A stretch of DNA of 64,000 nt, from the NCBI GenBank assembly GCA_028095005.1, contig CM051459.1:113247431-113311430 (forward strand), written 5' to 3'. The position numbers and the translations under genes are program-made. The stretch is from Rhynchospora pubera (Eukaryota > Streptophyta > Magnoliopsida > Poales > Cyperaceae). Positions 12,324-24,402 of the stretch are shown here, one piece after another (positions within the stretch are counted from its first letter, which is position 1; each line of letters opens with the position of its first letter). The notes under the pieces are model-generated. The model saw only the letters and a list, made by a program, of their open reading frames with translations, searched no databases and had not been told where the DNA came from.

Positions 12324-12366
12324 GAGAAGGTTGCGCAGCGGCTGTCCGGTCAACTATTGATTATTA
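11860..12366. other. Intergenic DNA with a (TA)n microsatellite
   Basis: Between the damaged MITE and the Helitron terminus there is a C-rich patch (11909-11943) and a perfect TA dinucleotide run of about 50 bp (12268-12317). The first exons or promoter of the minus-strand gene at 7-11 kb could lie here, but I see no clear start. Confidence 0.45.
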
Positions 12367-12447
12367 CTAGCAGCAGGCCCATCCAATGTGTGGGCGGACT
12401 TTAATATGCGATATGTAAAAATAAAATATTTGACACAAGTATGTTCT

Positions 12448-12871
12448 GGAACCGCATCCTCAGCGGTCCGAAAAAAGACGGCTCCAAGCAGTCTTTTTCA
12501 TTTTTTTTAATTTTTAAAAATTATAAAACTCAAATAGAGAATCCAAACCGTTGATCTTATTAAGTTTTATCAGCGATGCATTTTCATATAAGTTTTATAA
12601 AATTTGAAGTTTATTTGATACTTCATTAAGTGACCAAATTATGAACAGATTAGAATTAATTAAACCAGGTTCGTTCATTTGTTGACCACTTGATCTAGTA
12701 TCAAATTAACTTCAAATTTTATAAAACTTATATAGAAACGCATCGCCGATAAAACTTAACAAGATCAACGGTTTAAATTTTCTATTTGAGTTTTACAATT
12801 TTTAAAAATTAAAGAAAATAAAAAGGACTGCTTGGAGCAGTCTTTTTTATGGCTGTAGAGGATTCGGTTCC
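12448..12871. mobile_element. Mutator-type foldback MITE
   Basis: Long inverted arms (about 200 bp each) with termini GGAACCGCATCCTC and GAGGATTCGGTTCC. The 10-bp sequence AGTATGTTCT is repeated directly on both sides (12438-12447 and 12872-12881), which fits the 9-10-bp target duplication of MULEs. It carries no coding sequence. It sits inside the Helitron, so it inserted later or was carried along. Confidence 0.8.
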
Positions 12872-13812
12872 AGTATGTTCTCCATATTCAATATTTTAAG
12901 GTCGACGTTGTCTTTATCGGCTGAATGTAACAATAGTTTTCACCGATTTAAACAAATAGAATCAATAAAATAAACATGCGAACAACCCAAACAAATAATT
13001 TGATGGACACTAAATATGGTTCTCAATAAAAAAATATACATGTGTCAACTTTTAAAAATATTTCATCATAAAAATGACTTTGTTTCTGCCGTGAGAGAAA
13101 AAGGTATTATTCCCTTCGAAATTAAGATGGCAAAAATTAAATTTGGTGCGAAAGAATTTTTATGTACCAAATAATAAAATAAATAACTTATAAGTTTTCA
13201 TTAACTATCAATCTAGTACATATAATTTTTAAGTACCAAGACAATTGAAACAAACTACCTAAATCAATCTCAACCAAAAATAAAAACAAACAACTAACAA
13301 TACCAAGAAATAGGAAGGTTTAAAAAGAAAGAATCTACCAAAGATACGGGACGAGAAATTAATGTAGTCAAAGTAAGCAATTATTTTACCTGATTACCAA
13401 AATATCGATATGTAGTGTCCAGTGTCCTTGCCATATCAGAAAATTGATTTCCCTTATAAGAGATGTGTATGTGTGCCGTTGCATTTCTAATTGATAATTT
13501 TATTTTCTTATTATTTGCATTCTTATAAGATTTGAGTATCGTAGATAATTTTTCCCATTTTTTATATCAAGATCAAATCACTACATTCTATAAAGTTGAT
13601 CGAAATTGGCCAACAAGAAATAACCAGATCCAAACACACAAGGACATAGTAGGGGTAATTGAGATACCAAACTGCTTTTGGAATTACAATCTTTGAGATA
13701 CTTTGATTTATATCGTTTGATCAACATAGAGCTTAACAATTTAATATCCAGATAACTTCAATTTAGTAATAAAATGAGAAAGAAAGAGATAAATTTCAAT
13801 TTACTTACTCTA

Positions 13813-14503
13813 TCAATTGCTTCTTGATGACTGGGCATATGGAAGTGGGGCACACACGAAATTTTCAATATCTCTCAACACTTTGTGGTTTCCCATTTCT
13901 GGAGAAGGAAGACAAGTAATACGCTAAGAATTAACCATTTGGATTAGTATCAATGAATAAAAAGAAGGTACCTCTAGAACAAGTAGATGGTTTTGAAATT
14001 GCACGCATGTCCTCATCAACTCTCTCCATTTCAAGCACCTTCATGAATGTAATAAACCATGTAATAATATCCAGAGCACAGACTTAAATGCAATTTACCA
14101 GTAGCAGTTTGGATCTGGTGTTTGTTTCGCACCAGTAAAAAAAAAATCAAACAATAAGAAAAGGAACTGGCGATACTAATTAAGCATAGATTATAAGGAA
14201 TGGTGGCAAACAATGATATTTAAATTTACCATCATATTTAACACTGTTGACCAAGGTGGCGATGTTTGGCTCGAATTTGTTGGAGTGGCTCAGGCGCCTC
14301 TTGATGGTCAACCGAGTAAAATTCCTTGATGAGGTCGACTGACGTGACGTGCGGTCAGGCGGTGCAGAGGTGCCGCCCTTGATCGAGTACGTAGGGGCGA
14401 CGAACAGTGACGAACCCTTGTGAAGATTTGACGAGCGGCGTTGGCTCTCTTTACAAACCCTAGCGAAGGAGATTGCGCTGCATATTGGTGCTGATTTGGG
14501 CAT
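13813..14503 (-). CDS. Three-exon ORF carried in the Helitron, unknown protein (~156 aa)
   Basis: Minus-strand exons 14503-14230, 14082-13972 and 13898-13813 join in phase with GT-AG borders and give about 156 aa from MPKSAPICSAISFARV. The N-terminus, rich in Ser, Arg and basic residues, could resemble an organelle presequence (inference only). The middle reads ALDIITWFITFMKVLEMERVD and the C-terminus NFVCAPLPYAQSSRSN. I recognise no family. It lies wholly inside the Helitron in the element's orientation, so a captured host fragment is likely. A chance ORF, or the true 5' part of the downstream minus-strand gene, are alternatives. Confidence 0.4.
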
Positions 14504-14570
14504 ACGGAGAAGAGAATATTGCATATCCTTTTTGTATTGCTTATTAAGGTAGAGAGGAGGGAGGGATCCG

Positions 14571-14737
14571 TATCCTCTGCCGCGCGGCACAGCCGCACTT
14601 TTCATACGAGCCGTCAGATCTGATCTGGACGGTTCAGTTTTTTCGAGCCTATCAATCCGGTATTTTCTAGGGGCCATTCAGATTAGATCAGACGGTTGAG
14701 ATGAAAAATGCGGCCAGCAGCGCGCGGCAGAGGATGT
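14571..14737. mobile_element. Short MITE with long inverted ends
   Basis: The ends GTATCCTCTGCCGCGCG and CGCGCGGCAGAGGAT are inverted, and pairing continues through CCGTCAGATCTGATC near the middle. The GTATCCTCTG end and the CCGTC-GATT internal motif resemble the elements at 24173 and 26181, suggesting one family. No target duplication was fixed. Confidence 0.55.
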
Positions 14738-15506
14738 GACGAGGAGGGAGAGGGGGAACGTTTCCATTTCTGTAAATTTTCGGAGGAGAGAAAAAATTGG
14801 TAATAATATAAGACCAAAAGAAGCGCTAGCGAGGAAAAACTTATAATAATCTGTTCAATTGGAGAATCGAACGCCCGTGTGCACATGAAGAAATTTCGGG
14901 AATTCATTCTCGCGCGACTCCTCTCCGCAGATGTTAACACGTCGAAAGGAAAGGTTTAAATTTTTTGTCTCGTTATTAAATCTACACCATTTGGTTCGGG
15001 TAAATATTTGTTTGCTTGGTTAATAAATTATAAAAATAAACGGTCCATATTGCTTCGGGTAAATATTTGTTTGCTCCTTTTGGTTCAAATTTTGGATAGA
15101 CCTTTGGACTGGTGCTTTTATAAGTAGTAAAGATTAATTCTTTTTATTATTATTTTCTTTTTAGTATTGTACTTTCTCCACAGAACATCTTTAGTTATAT
15201 TATATTTTGTACTTTGATTACCATTTTTTACCAGTCAAAATATTTTAGCCCCTGCGTCCACAGTTCTGTGCACCTCAATGGATCCCACCCGTTTGTCCCC
15301 AGTCCCCACTCCCCTCTCGCCTCTTCTTATTCCGGTAATTTTTAATAAAGAGAATTATATATTGAAAAATTTAATTTTAATCTTAATATTAATATTAATT
15401 AATAAATACTTCAATTTCAAACCAGCCGTTTACTGTTCAATTATCTGAATCGTTTATTTTCCTCTCTGTGCGGATGGATATCATCTCATCCCTTCGTCTG
15501 CACTAA

Positions 15507-15773
15507 GGCTGTGCTCCAGAACTCAATCTTGGAGGGGAGAGGGGATGAGGTGACTCGGAGAGATTAAAATTTTATCTGCCCGTGAGGTGTTACTTGCTCC
15601 AGAATGGAAGTAAAGAGAGATGAAGTGAGATGAGAAGAGGTAAGAGAGAGACTCATCTTAGGAAGAGTTAATCCCCAATTCATTCACCCCGATTTTGGGG
15701 TGACATAATTCCGGTCACCCCTTACCTCCCCACCCCTCCTCTTACTCTTTCCTCTTCGTACTGGAGCACAGCC
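15507..15773. mobile_element. Tourist-like MITE, TAA target duplication
   Basis: A perfect 13-bp terminal inverted repeat GGCTGTGCTCCAG is flanked by TAA on both sides (15504-15506 and 15774-15776). This is the classic PIF/Harbinger-derived MITE pattern. Length 267 bp, no coding content. It lies just upstream of the leader-like region at 15.8 kb. Confidence 0.85.
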
Positions 15774-15779
15774 TAAAGT

Positions 15780-18700
15780 TCCCGTACCGAGATTATGTCT
15801 GTCTCTCTTCATCTGCTTCGTGCTTATTTCTTCTTCCTTCCATTCCTTCTTCATGTTCGCACTGGGCTCCACTATCTCTACTGTGCCACACGAAATGAGG
15901 CATCCCTTTTCTACACTTTCTCCACTCTCAGCTTTCACGAAGGTTCGTCTAGCGCGAATCTAGGGTTTTCTCCGTTTCTCCACTTATTCCTTTTTCACAT
16001 CTCGAGTTATTCCCTACTTCCTCCTACTTCCTTCTTGCTTCGCTGGATCTAGGGTTTTTCTCCACTTCCGTAGACTAAACAAGGAAAAGCTGAGAGAGGT
16101 AGTGGAGCGACGAGAGGTTGTGCTTGACTATTCCTATCGGCGATCATGTGTTATAGATTCGAACAATCTCAGCCTAAGGAGATCCTATCAGGTGGTCTCT
16201 GTCCCTCACTCTTTCTCTCTAACATGTGCTTTCTCTCTACAGATAAATGCTTTGTTCAATCAATTTGTGTGTTTCCTGTTAAGGATTTCTATATTTTCTG
16301 GATTAGCTGGATTTGCTGATTTATGGTGTAATATCGGACTTAGATGACACCACTTACAGCTAGCCAATCTTAAAATCCCTGCGCTATTTTTTACTGCTTT
16401 GCTTTTTTTTTTTATCACTTTGAAAAGGGATGATGTAATCAATTGGTAACGAACTCAGGTGGTTAAGGATATTAAATTAAATCTGATTATTCGTTCTCAC
16501 TTGATAAGTTAAAAGTTAGCTTGGTATTTTACCTTTTTCTTTTGTCCTTTCTTTTCTTTTCAACAGGCGTGTCCTTTGGCGCTACTTGAAAAGAAGAAAA
16601 ATTGAGCTTACCATCATTTGAGTATTCAGCTTGAGGTGTGTCAATTTTTTGTCCGATTGAGTTTTTATTTTTATAAATAGCATTTGGTCATTTTGTTTCA
16701 TTCTTGCAAATGAAGGAAATAATAATTTCGTTTAACAAACATTACAAATTAATTTGACCTTTTTTAATCATTTTCTTACCCATTTTGTAGCTGATTCATC
16801 TCATGATTTAAAATCTGTGTAAAATTGATTTAGCGAATTTAATAAACATTTTCTGGTATCCAAATAGAATTGGCTTGATTAAATTCATTGTGGTACAGTA
16901 TCTATGCACGATGTATCCAAATTGTGGTACAAAATAGTTTGTAACTTCTACCACAGGATATCACTGATGATTTCATTGCCAATATTTAAGAATGTGAATT
17001 AAGTTTCGATTTAATTTCTTAATTTTAGATCTCTCTTTTAGAAATATGGCTCAGATAATGTTGCTGAATATGGATTCTATTGCTTCAAGTTTGTCTGACT
17101 ACTGTTGTGGCTGGAATTGGGTGTAATAGGAGTCTAATTGAGTTAAGACACATTAGTCGTTGGAGTAAATTTATGTTGTAGTTCACTTTTCAAATGTACA
17201 CAAAGGATTTTTACACTTTTGCTCTATTCATTCTCTGATCCTGATTGTGATTTAAAAATCCATACTGTACTAGTTAAGTGTAAACATGCCATTTTAAATA
17301 GGTTTGACAATTTCGGTTATTTACAGTTTGGCATTCTTTAACTACTAAAAAGTTCTATTTAGCTAAAGTATATGGCCATACAGATATTTTGTTTTCTGTT
17401 CTGTAGAGCATTAATAACAGCTTATGGATTGATTGAGCTATCGAATTGGTGAAGGATGAGCATAGGAAAATGAATTAAGAAGCGAGATAAGTTAGTTTCT
17501 ATATCTTAACAGCTAAGTTAGTTTCTGTTGTCAACATGTTTCTCTCTTGATCAGTTCTTACTTTAATTTGTCTTGCAATTTTGGTGGGAGAAAGCAGCAA
17601 ACTTTACAATTAGAAAAAAAATGAGCTAATTAGAGGTTGCACACAATAATTGATGTTAGCCTCATAGCTTTCTCTTATTCATTCTGATAATTTAGATTTG
17701 CAAGATGCATGTGCAGTTAGAGTAGCCATTTGAATAGTTTAAAGAAAATAGAAAATGACACACTCGAATCTTTATTTTTTTCTGCTTTAATGTATTTCTA
17801 AAATATCCCTTTAGGCTTCCCATATGGAGCTCACAAAAAGAATTTACTTCTTTTGTCTTTTACCCACAAAAGAATCAAACTTAGCTGAAAATGAAAAAAA
17901 ATCAGACAGCTGGAATAGAATGTCATTGGACAGTATTTTTGTTGCTAAGTTTCTCTTTTTCATTTTCAGCTAAGTGTCTTTTCTTTTGTCTTTTTTGCTA
18001 TTTCTGCTTTTGTCGCTAAACTTTAGTTGTTTGATACTTTTATTTCTATGTGCCAGCTATCATAGACGAAAAGAGAAGGATCCAAGTTAATTAACTCTGC
18101 TATAAATGAATACTTGCAGCGTAGGATCTGTAGACTCCTTTTCAGGCGAGTACTGCTCTTCTCCTTTGTCTCTCTAACCAAAAAAAAATTATGCGTGTTT
18201 GCAATGAGGATTTTATTCTTTCTAGGATTTTTTGTATTGACTGATAGGTGCAATTAGGGAATACAGATATTTCCTCTGATGTCAAATAGATCAAAATTAA
18301 TAGGTGAATTCATAATTGATAAAAGTTCTTCATGAAATTTATTGACGGCGATAGGGTAAATTTGAATTGAAAAAATATGTTAGAACAATTTGTAAATTAG
18401 TCTGGATGTTGGTGAAAAGAAAATCAGATATTTGGTGGCTTCATGAGGTTATTGGAGAAAATGCAAGGTGAAAGAGGACATTAGATTTCATGTCCCGGTT
18501 CATATTTTTTGGATTTTGTAATAATTTGAGGAAAAATAGAAAGTGTATGATTAAATTCTTGGCTGCTACCTTTTGATTCAACGAATGAGGATTGTGCGAT
18601 ATTGGAAGCTTATATGACATTAAATGAGGATATTATGATGTTAGAGGCAGGTAGAGCATCTTTTCTGATATTGTTGTTTTCTTTTTCTTCTTATAGATCC

Positions 18701-19250
18701 TTATTTTATGAAGTGATTTTGATAATTATCTTTGCTTTATTTTTTGCAGCTATATACATTCAACCAACCATGAACATTGTTATACCGATCTCGCAACTCA
18801 CTAGCAGAGTTGAAGGTATCGTTAAAGAGTATTTGATATTTGACAGGATTGTAATTCTTTTGCTCTTCTTTTACCTTAACACTTCAATCTGTCGGAATTT
18901 TCCAGCCTATGTATGAATTGATTTTAACAAATCAGTTCTGTTAATGGACCGTGTAGAAGAGTGAGTTAAAACAATTCTTTCTCAGAGCAATTTAGTTTTT
19001 CAAAAGAATTTTGGAGGCTCCACTGGTACTGTACCTACACTTTATGACCTTGCCTGTGATAAAATATGACTACAAAAACTTAACGAATGTTTATATTTTG
19101 ACATCTATAGATTGATTTAGGGATAAGTTTGTTGATGTTGGCAGGTTTCCACTTTTAGTGGGTTTTTTCTCCAACTTGATTGAGGGGGGATAGTAATTCT
19201 TATGAGATTTAGTTTTTTTTTTCTCGCTCCTTTCTAACCTCATAAGATTG
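15780..19250 (+). other. Leader-like and intron-like DNA, no firm gene
   Basis: Pyrimidine-rich DNA with CTAGGGTTTTCTCC motifs (15958-16070) looks like a plant 5' leader. It is followed by several donor- and acceptor-like sites. An exon-like patch at about 18090-18150 reads LINSAINEYLQRRICRLLF in one frame. These could be the upstream part of the broken gene at 19257-20486, but I could not join them in phase. Confidence 0.3.
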
Positions 19251-19256
19251 CTACAG

Positions 19257-20486
19257 AAGAGAGATAAAGCACGAAAGGAAGCAACAGTCAGGGGTTATGC
19301 AGAATCACTCTCTCCATATTGATATGCCAATTATCATGACTTCATGGATGTGTACTATTCTGCGGGAAACAATAAGGCGACACACGAGAAGTATTGCATC
19401 AAAAGGACATCTCGAGTAGAGTTAATCAGGTTGGACTTATTTCCTCTGAACCTCTCTCCTCCTATATCTTAACTTAAACTAAAATCACAATTTTTTCCTT
19501 TGCAGCTTTAAATTTCCTGCAATCTTTCTTACAATGCTTTAGATGTGTATCTTTTGGTGAGTAATGCTCTTATGTTGGTCCCTTTTATAATCTAATTTAA
19601 TTCAGGTTATGAATGAACTAATTGGATATTAAAACCATCCTGGTAAATATAACAATCCCTTTAAAAAGTATGACTGTTGGGGCATTTTATCAAATATTAC
19701 TTCTTTCAAGGGGAACAAAAACAAAATTCATCTCACTACATTAAATGTGAGTGCAAAGTCACTAAATAAAAAACAATGTCAGAAAGCGTTGTCAGTCACA
19801 ATTGCTTTAAAGAAGTTAATTAGTCAAACTGTGATTATTTTTGCTCCATTAGTTTATTCTGATTGCAGTTCAAATTTTTGCTCCATTAGTTTATGCAGCT
19901 TTAATAACTTTTGTTAAAAATGCATCATACTTAATACTTCCAATTTTACCCCCGAGTCTATTACTGTTATTCTCTTATATAATATCCATTTCCTCGGTGA
20001 AAATTTAAGTGCAACTGAAAATAATATAACAAGGAAATTTTCATTAAGGAAACCTTGAGGACCTTTAATTCTGAGCTAGGTACTTTTACATGTTTCGTCG
20101 CAGGTGAGTTAGGATATAAATCATAACAATTGGTGTCTCCTATTTATATTATATATGAAAATTTTTTGTCTTTTCTTCATTATATTCTGTATCTGCTCTA
20201 AGGCTGATATCAGTATTGACTAATAGGATTCAAGGGAAGCTTCGCGCAAAATTAATAGAAGCTCTGCCACCGGCTAATAACAGAATAGGTAATGTATGGG
20301 ATATGAATTTTCTTTTGTTGATACTTGCAAACAAACTGTTCATTTTTGTGTCGATTGCGTTATTTGGAAGCTATTTATTTATAATCAGATGCATCATATG
20401 TGGCTGGTACAATAACAAAATATTTATTACCATTATTTTCAGATGACATGATGCCAGAATCTGTCATCTTTGATGATCAGAGATAA
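19257..20486 (+). pseudogene. Three-exon gene remnant with one in-frame TGA
   Basis: Exons 19257-19429, 20227-20288 and 20443-20486 join in phase with GT-AG introns. They read KRDKARKEATVRGYAESL, then a TGA at 19320-19322, then YANYHDFMDVYYSAGNNKA, IQGKLRAKLIEALPPANN and the terminal DDMMPESVIFDDQR with a TAA stop. The frame is clean apart from the TGA, so it looks like the 3' end of a gene that lost function recently, or a sequencing error. I do not recognise the family. The stretch KLRAKLIE recalls ENY2/Sus1, but the rest does not fit, so no function is assigned. Confidence 0.45.
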
Positions 20487-20489
20487 CTG

Positions 20490-23400
20490 CTAGAGTGCTA
20501 GGCTATTTTGAGTACGTAAAATTTTTTTTGGATTTTATATATTAATTTGTCGCTTTATAATATGGGATTGTTCAGTATTGCTAGCTTTTATAGCCTTGGT
20601 TGAATTAGTTTCTTTTCGTCATCGCTTTATTAAATAAATATTACCATCTTCTGAATAATAATAGAGAGTTAGAAAAATTCACATACGTTGCAAATGAATG
20701 AACGGTCGTATCTCTGGATGGCTTAAAAAAACATCCACTGGACGTTTCGTGAGCTAAATCACAGACTATCAAAAAAAAAAAAAAAAAAAAAAGAACGCAG
20801 ATATACGGCTTCGTAGTTCCTTTCTTCGTATCTCTTCGTATCATATCCCTCGCACCGGCACCGGCCACTCGATCTCCTCTCTTCCACTCCTCCGTTGTAT
20901 TCTTTAATCTCTAAACCTAGTCCATCTTCGTCATTGCCTCTCTCTCTCTCTCTCTCTAAATCCAGTTCATCGTACCAGCCCACTTGATCTCCTCGCACCA
21001 GTCGATCTTCCCGCACCAGCACAGTCAATCTCTGTCTCCGGATTTAAGCCTTGCCTCTCTTCTTGGTTGCTCCTCCAGTTGTAAGCCTACTCAATCTCCT
21101 CTTTTTATTTGTTTCTATTCACTGATTAGGCAAGAATTTTTGGTTACCAGTGAGTTCTTATCGTGTGCTTTGGGCAGAAAAAAGGTTAATTGCTTACGGT
21201 TAGAAGGGCAAATACATGTTCTATGCTGTTCTGTCCTAATAATCTTTAACTTTTTTTGCTCCCTTTTTAAGTGTCAATTGAGCAGACGCCCCATGCTATG
21301 TTCAATGAGTAATTGTAAAATCAGTTCGTTACTGGCTGCATAATTACTTTCCATAATTAGATCTACAACTTAAATTATGCTCAGTGATGATTTTTTTATT
21401 GACCACCCAAATATCAATTTCTTATTTTTGTAGATACTGCTATGGTAGAGCTTGGGAGACTTCTTATGTATGAAGCTTGCAGAGACTGGTTGATAAGTGG
21501 TGACTAAAATACTAAAATATTGGAGTGCACTCGCCATAGGAAATGCTACCATTTTTTAGGCACTCGTGTTGGAAATGCATATTGGAGTGTTCACTGGAAG
21601 GTGAAGTATGGTGAAGAGGACGTTGTAGTTTGTCTGGTGATTGGTACATGCTATAGGTCGGACCTGACAGCATGTTTTAATTTCTTTGTAATTTTGTAAA
21701 GACTAAAGAGGATGTTGTTTCAAATGTTATTTCAATCTGTGTCTTAATTTCTTTATTACTTGGTGTTAGGAAAAAGCTAGAGACTGCCAGACTGGTACAT
21801 GTTATAGGTACAGATTATTTAGTACGTGCCTAGTACACTTGTATTACAATTTACAAGTACGCATTTTGAAACAAATGATGGTTGCCTAAATAACATGGAT
21901 ATAACACATTTTGTTAAAGTCGGGCATGAATTTAACTTGTTGATGCTAACAGTATAGCAGGTACATGGTACATAAGCACTCAATCAAGCAAGATATGTTA
22001 GCATTGAAAACGTGTATAATAAATACAAGGTACACAAGCCATGTATCATAAACATCAAGTACAAATCCATATATCATAAAATCATGGTACAATAGCCATA
22101 AAATCATGTCAGGGCTCATATAGATCTCCATACTTTAATTAAACACATGTATATTAAAATGAATCATATCTAAAACTAATTACTTCATACAAGCATCACA
22201 CTAATTTAATTGTTAATTACAGCTACAAATCTGCTCAATTTCAGCTAAAACCGGTGTGAAACTAAGCTCACACGAATCTCATATTTTTGTTTCAAGAAGT
22301 TCCACGGTACTCCTGAAAAGGAAAAATAAATTAACTAATTAAAGCAGCAAGTATAGAACTTTTATTTAACTATTTAGAAGAACGTGGTCAACATATATTG
22401 GTGTTTACTTCTTTTTGGCTTGCTGTTTTAAATAAGCATATATTTAACAAAAGCATGTAGCTGTGAAATTACAAAGAGTCAACTTTCAGACTAAAGTACA
22501 ACCAAGCATAGCCACACAAAACCACTGAATATTCTGCATACCAGAACAACATCCCCAAACTTATGCTTTTCTTTTTGCATGATGCATATCATAAATTCAA
22601 GCTTGGATGTTTTGACTGAACAAAATTTATTTTCAGTTGATTTGCATGTTGTAGAGTAACTAATGCCAAGGAGGACCCAGCACTGGCCCTGCTGTAGCAC
22701 AGATGTTGACCTTTGCACCACCTTTTCCTTCCAAATCAGTTCTTTTTCCCACCAGGCTCTAAATAGTTCATCTGAAATTGTATCCAATATTTTTCAATGT
22801 TCAATTGACTTTCTCATAAAGTTTATTACATAATAGAAAAGCTGTATCCAATTTTTTGCAAATAGCAACTTTTTCTCAAAATATCACTGAACAATTTTCC
22901 CATGTAATAAGTATGGAACACTTACAAATGAAATGCTAACCAGATATGCGAACACAAAAAAAAATTACATTACCAAGGAGAGGGTGCAAGATAGAATTAG
23001 TATTAGAGGTAGTGATGACAGGTAAGTCAAGGTTTCTTTTTGATAGAGTGAGAGTTTTTATGTAGCAATGAAGCTTATAATTGTATGAAGCTTATAATTG
23101 TATGAAGCTTAGTTCAGTTCTCCATTACATCGAAAAGGGAATCAGTTCTCCATTACCTTCTCCAACTCAGACCACTACTTGAAAAGAGAAAAGGTAGAAA
23201 CTTTAGGTTAATTATTTTTACAGCAATACAAGGGTGGCACAGCTCAAGAATCAGCCGGTATTTCTCTGTAACGAAGGTGCCCATTACATCTAAAAATGGA
23301 AGTTAACAATAAAAAAAAATGACCCTTAAAAGAAACTTGTGTGAATTAGCAGCTGTCTTGAAGTCACCAGTGGTAGATGTTGGACATTATCCCAAATAGA

Positions 23401-24090
23401 CTGGTCACCTTATCTATTTACCTTTACCATGAAGTTTACTGTTTAAATTAAATACTCTCTCTCTTAAGACACAACATAGCCACCCAATTTTAAGATTAAA
23501 AGTAATTATATGCGGTACTAGCAGTAACCACTGCAAACTTGTAAAATTGAGATGTTGGATTTAATCCCCCTTTATTTTACCATATAGACAATACTAGCAA
23601 AGAAAGATACGGAAATAGCAGAGATATAAGCTGCTTCAATTGGGATTTTCTAACTCAAACACGTGAGGTCAGACGGGAAGATAGAGAGTATTTTAGAGTG
23701 AAAATCGAAATCACAAGGGAAGAGAAGAAATTGGTGCATTCAATTCGGGTGTCAGTAAACAGAGCTGAAAGCAGTGAAAAATTAAGAGGTTTCTTACAAA
23801 TTTGAGACCGATTGAGAGGCCTTTATCTTTTGTTGGAGGAGAGACGAAACGTTTCAGAGAGAGGCTTCTGGTTTTCTTGGCCTTGGAGCCTCGACGATCG
23901 CCTTCTCTCTCGCTCGCTCGCTTTCTGTTTTCCTCTCTAGATTCTAGAAGCTCACGGCTACGAGAGAGATAAAGGGGATACGAATACGATGCAGGAGGCT
24001 GTGTCTGACAAAGAGAAGTCGTATACGAAAGAGAGGCTTATACGCTTATACAAGTCAAGAAATGATCCGCTCGAGATCGTACCGTCGATT
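20490..24090. other. Intergenic DNA with leader-like patches
   Basis: A 21-bp A run at about 20770, pyrimidine-rich segments at 20810-21070, and a short stretch related to the GTATC-CTGGATGG MITE family (20710-20746). On the minus strand 23850-23990 again looks like a plant 5' leader, and 22491-22787 is an open 98-codon frame without recognisable motifs. A triplication of GAAGCTTATAATTGTAT lies at 23068-23110. No gene is supported. Confidence 0.4.
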
Positions 24091-24172
24091 TAGATCGGAC
24101 GGTTCATTTTACAAGACGTCCACTGGAAAGACGTCCAGAGATACGACTCGCTGTCTCTTTCCCTCCCGCTTC

Positions 24173-24348
24173 GCATCCAGCCATCCAGTGGATGGTTTCG
24201 TCTGATTAAATCTCAATGGTCATAGATGTTCCGTGCATGATACTAAGATTGATAGACCCGAAAAAATCTAACCATTTAGATTAAATCGGACGGCTCGGAT
24301 TGAAAGACGTCCACTGGATGGTTGTATTCAACCATCCAGAGGATACGA
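24173..24348. mobile_element. MITE copy 1, GGATGG-ended family
   Basis: Starts near CCATCCAGTGGATGG and ends CCATCCAGAGGATAC, with inverted ends built on GGATGGTT. It is nearly identical over about 175 bp to the copy at 26181-26372. The shared interior includes TTCCGTGCATGATACTAAGA. Confidence 0.7.
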
Positions 24349-24402
24349 GTCCCTCTCCCTCCTCCGTTGACCTTGCGTCCTCGCGCACTTTCGTCTGGCT
24401 TT

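Larger units (their letters stand above)
12367..15133 (-). mobile_element. Non-autonomous Helitron, 2.77 kb
   Basis: On the minus strand the element starts TCTTTACTACTTATAAAAGC (5' TC, first base 15133, preceded by A). It ends CTAG (12370-12367, followed by T), preceded by a subterminal hairpin GCCCA...TGGGC at 12395-12377. Insertion between A and T with TC and CTRR ends is the Helitron signature. There is no Rep/helicase coding, so it needs a helper. It holds a three-exon ORF in the same orientation plus two MITEs (12448-12871 and about 14571-14737). Its 5' end resembles the ends at 1-549, 58905 and 59399. Confidence 0.7.

Noticed and set aside
12159..12370. Frames with an alternating Tyr-Ile stretch on both strands
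   Set aside because: They are read through a (TA)n microsatellite.
20227..20288. Similarity of KLRAKLIE to ENY2/Sus1
   Set aside because: The motif is short, and flanking exons do not follow the ENY2 sequence pattern or gene structure.
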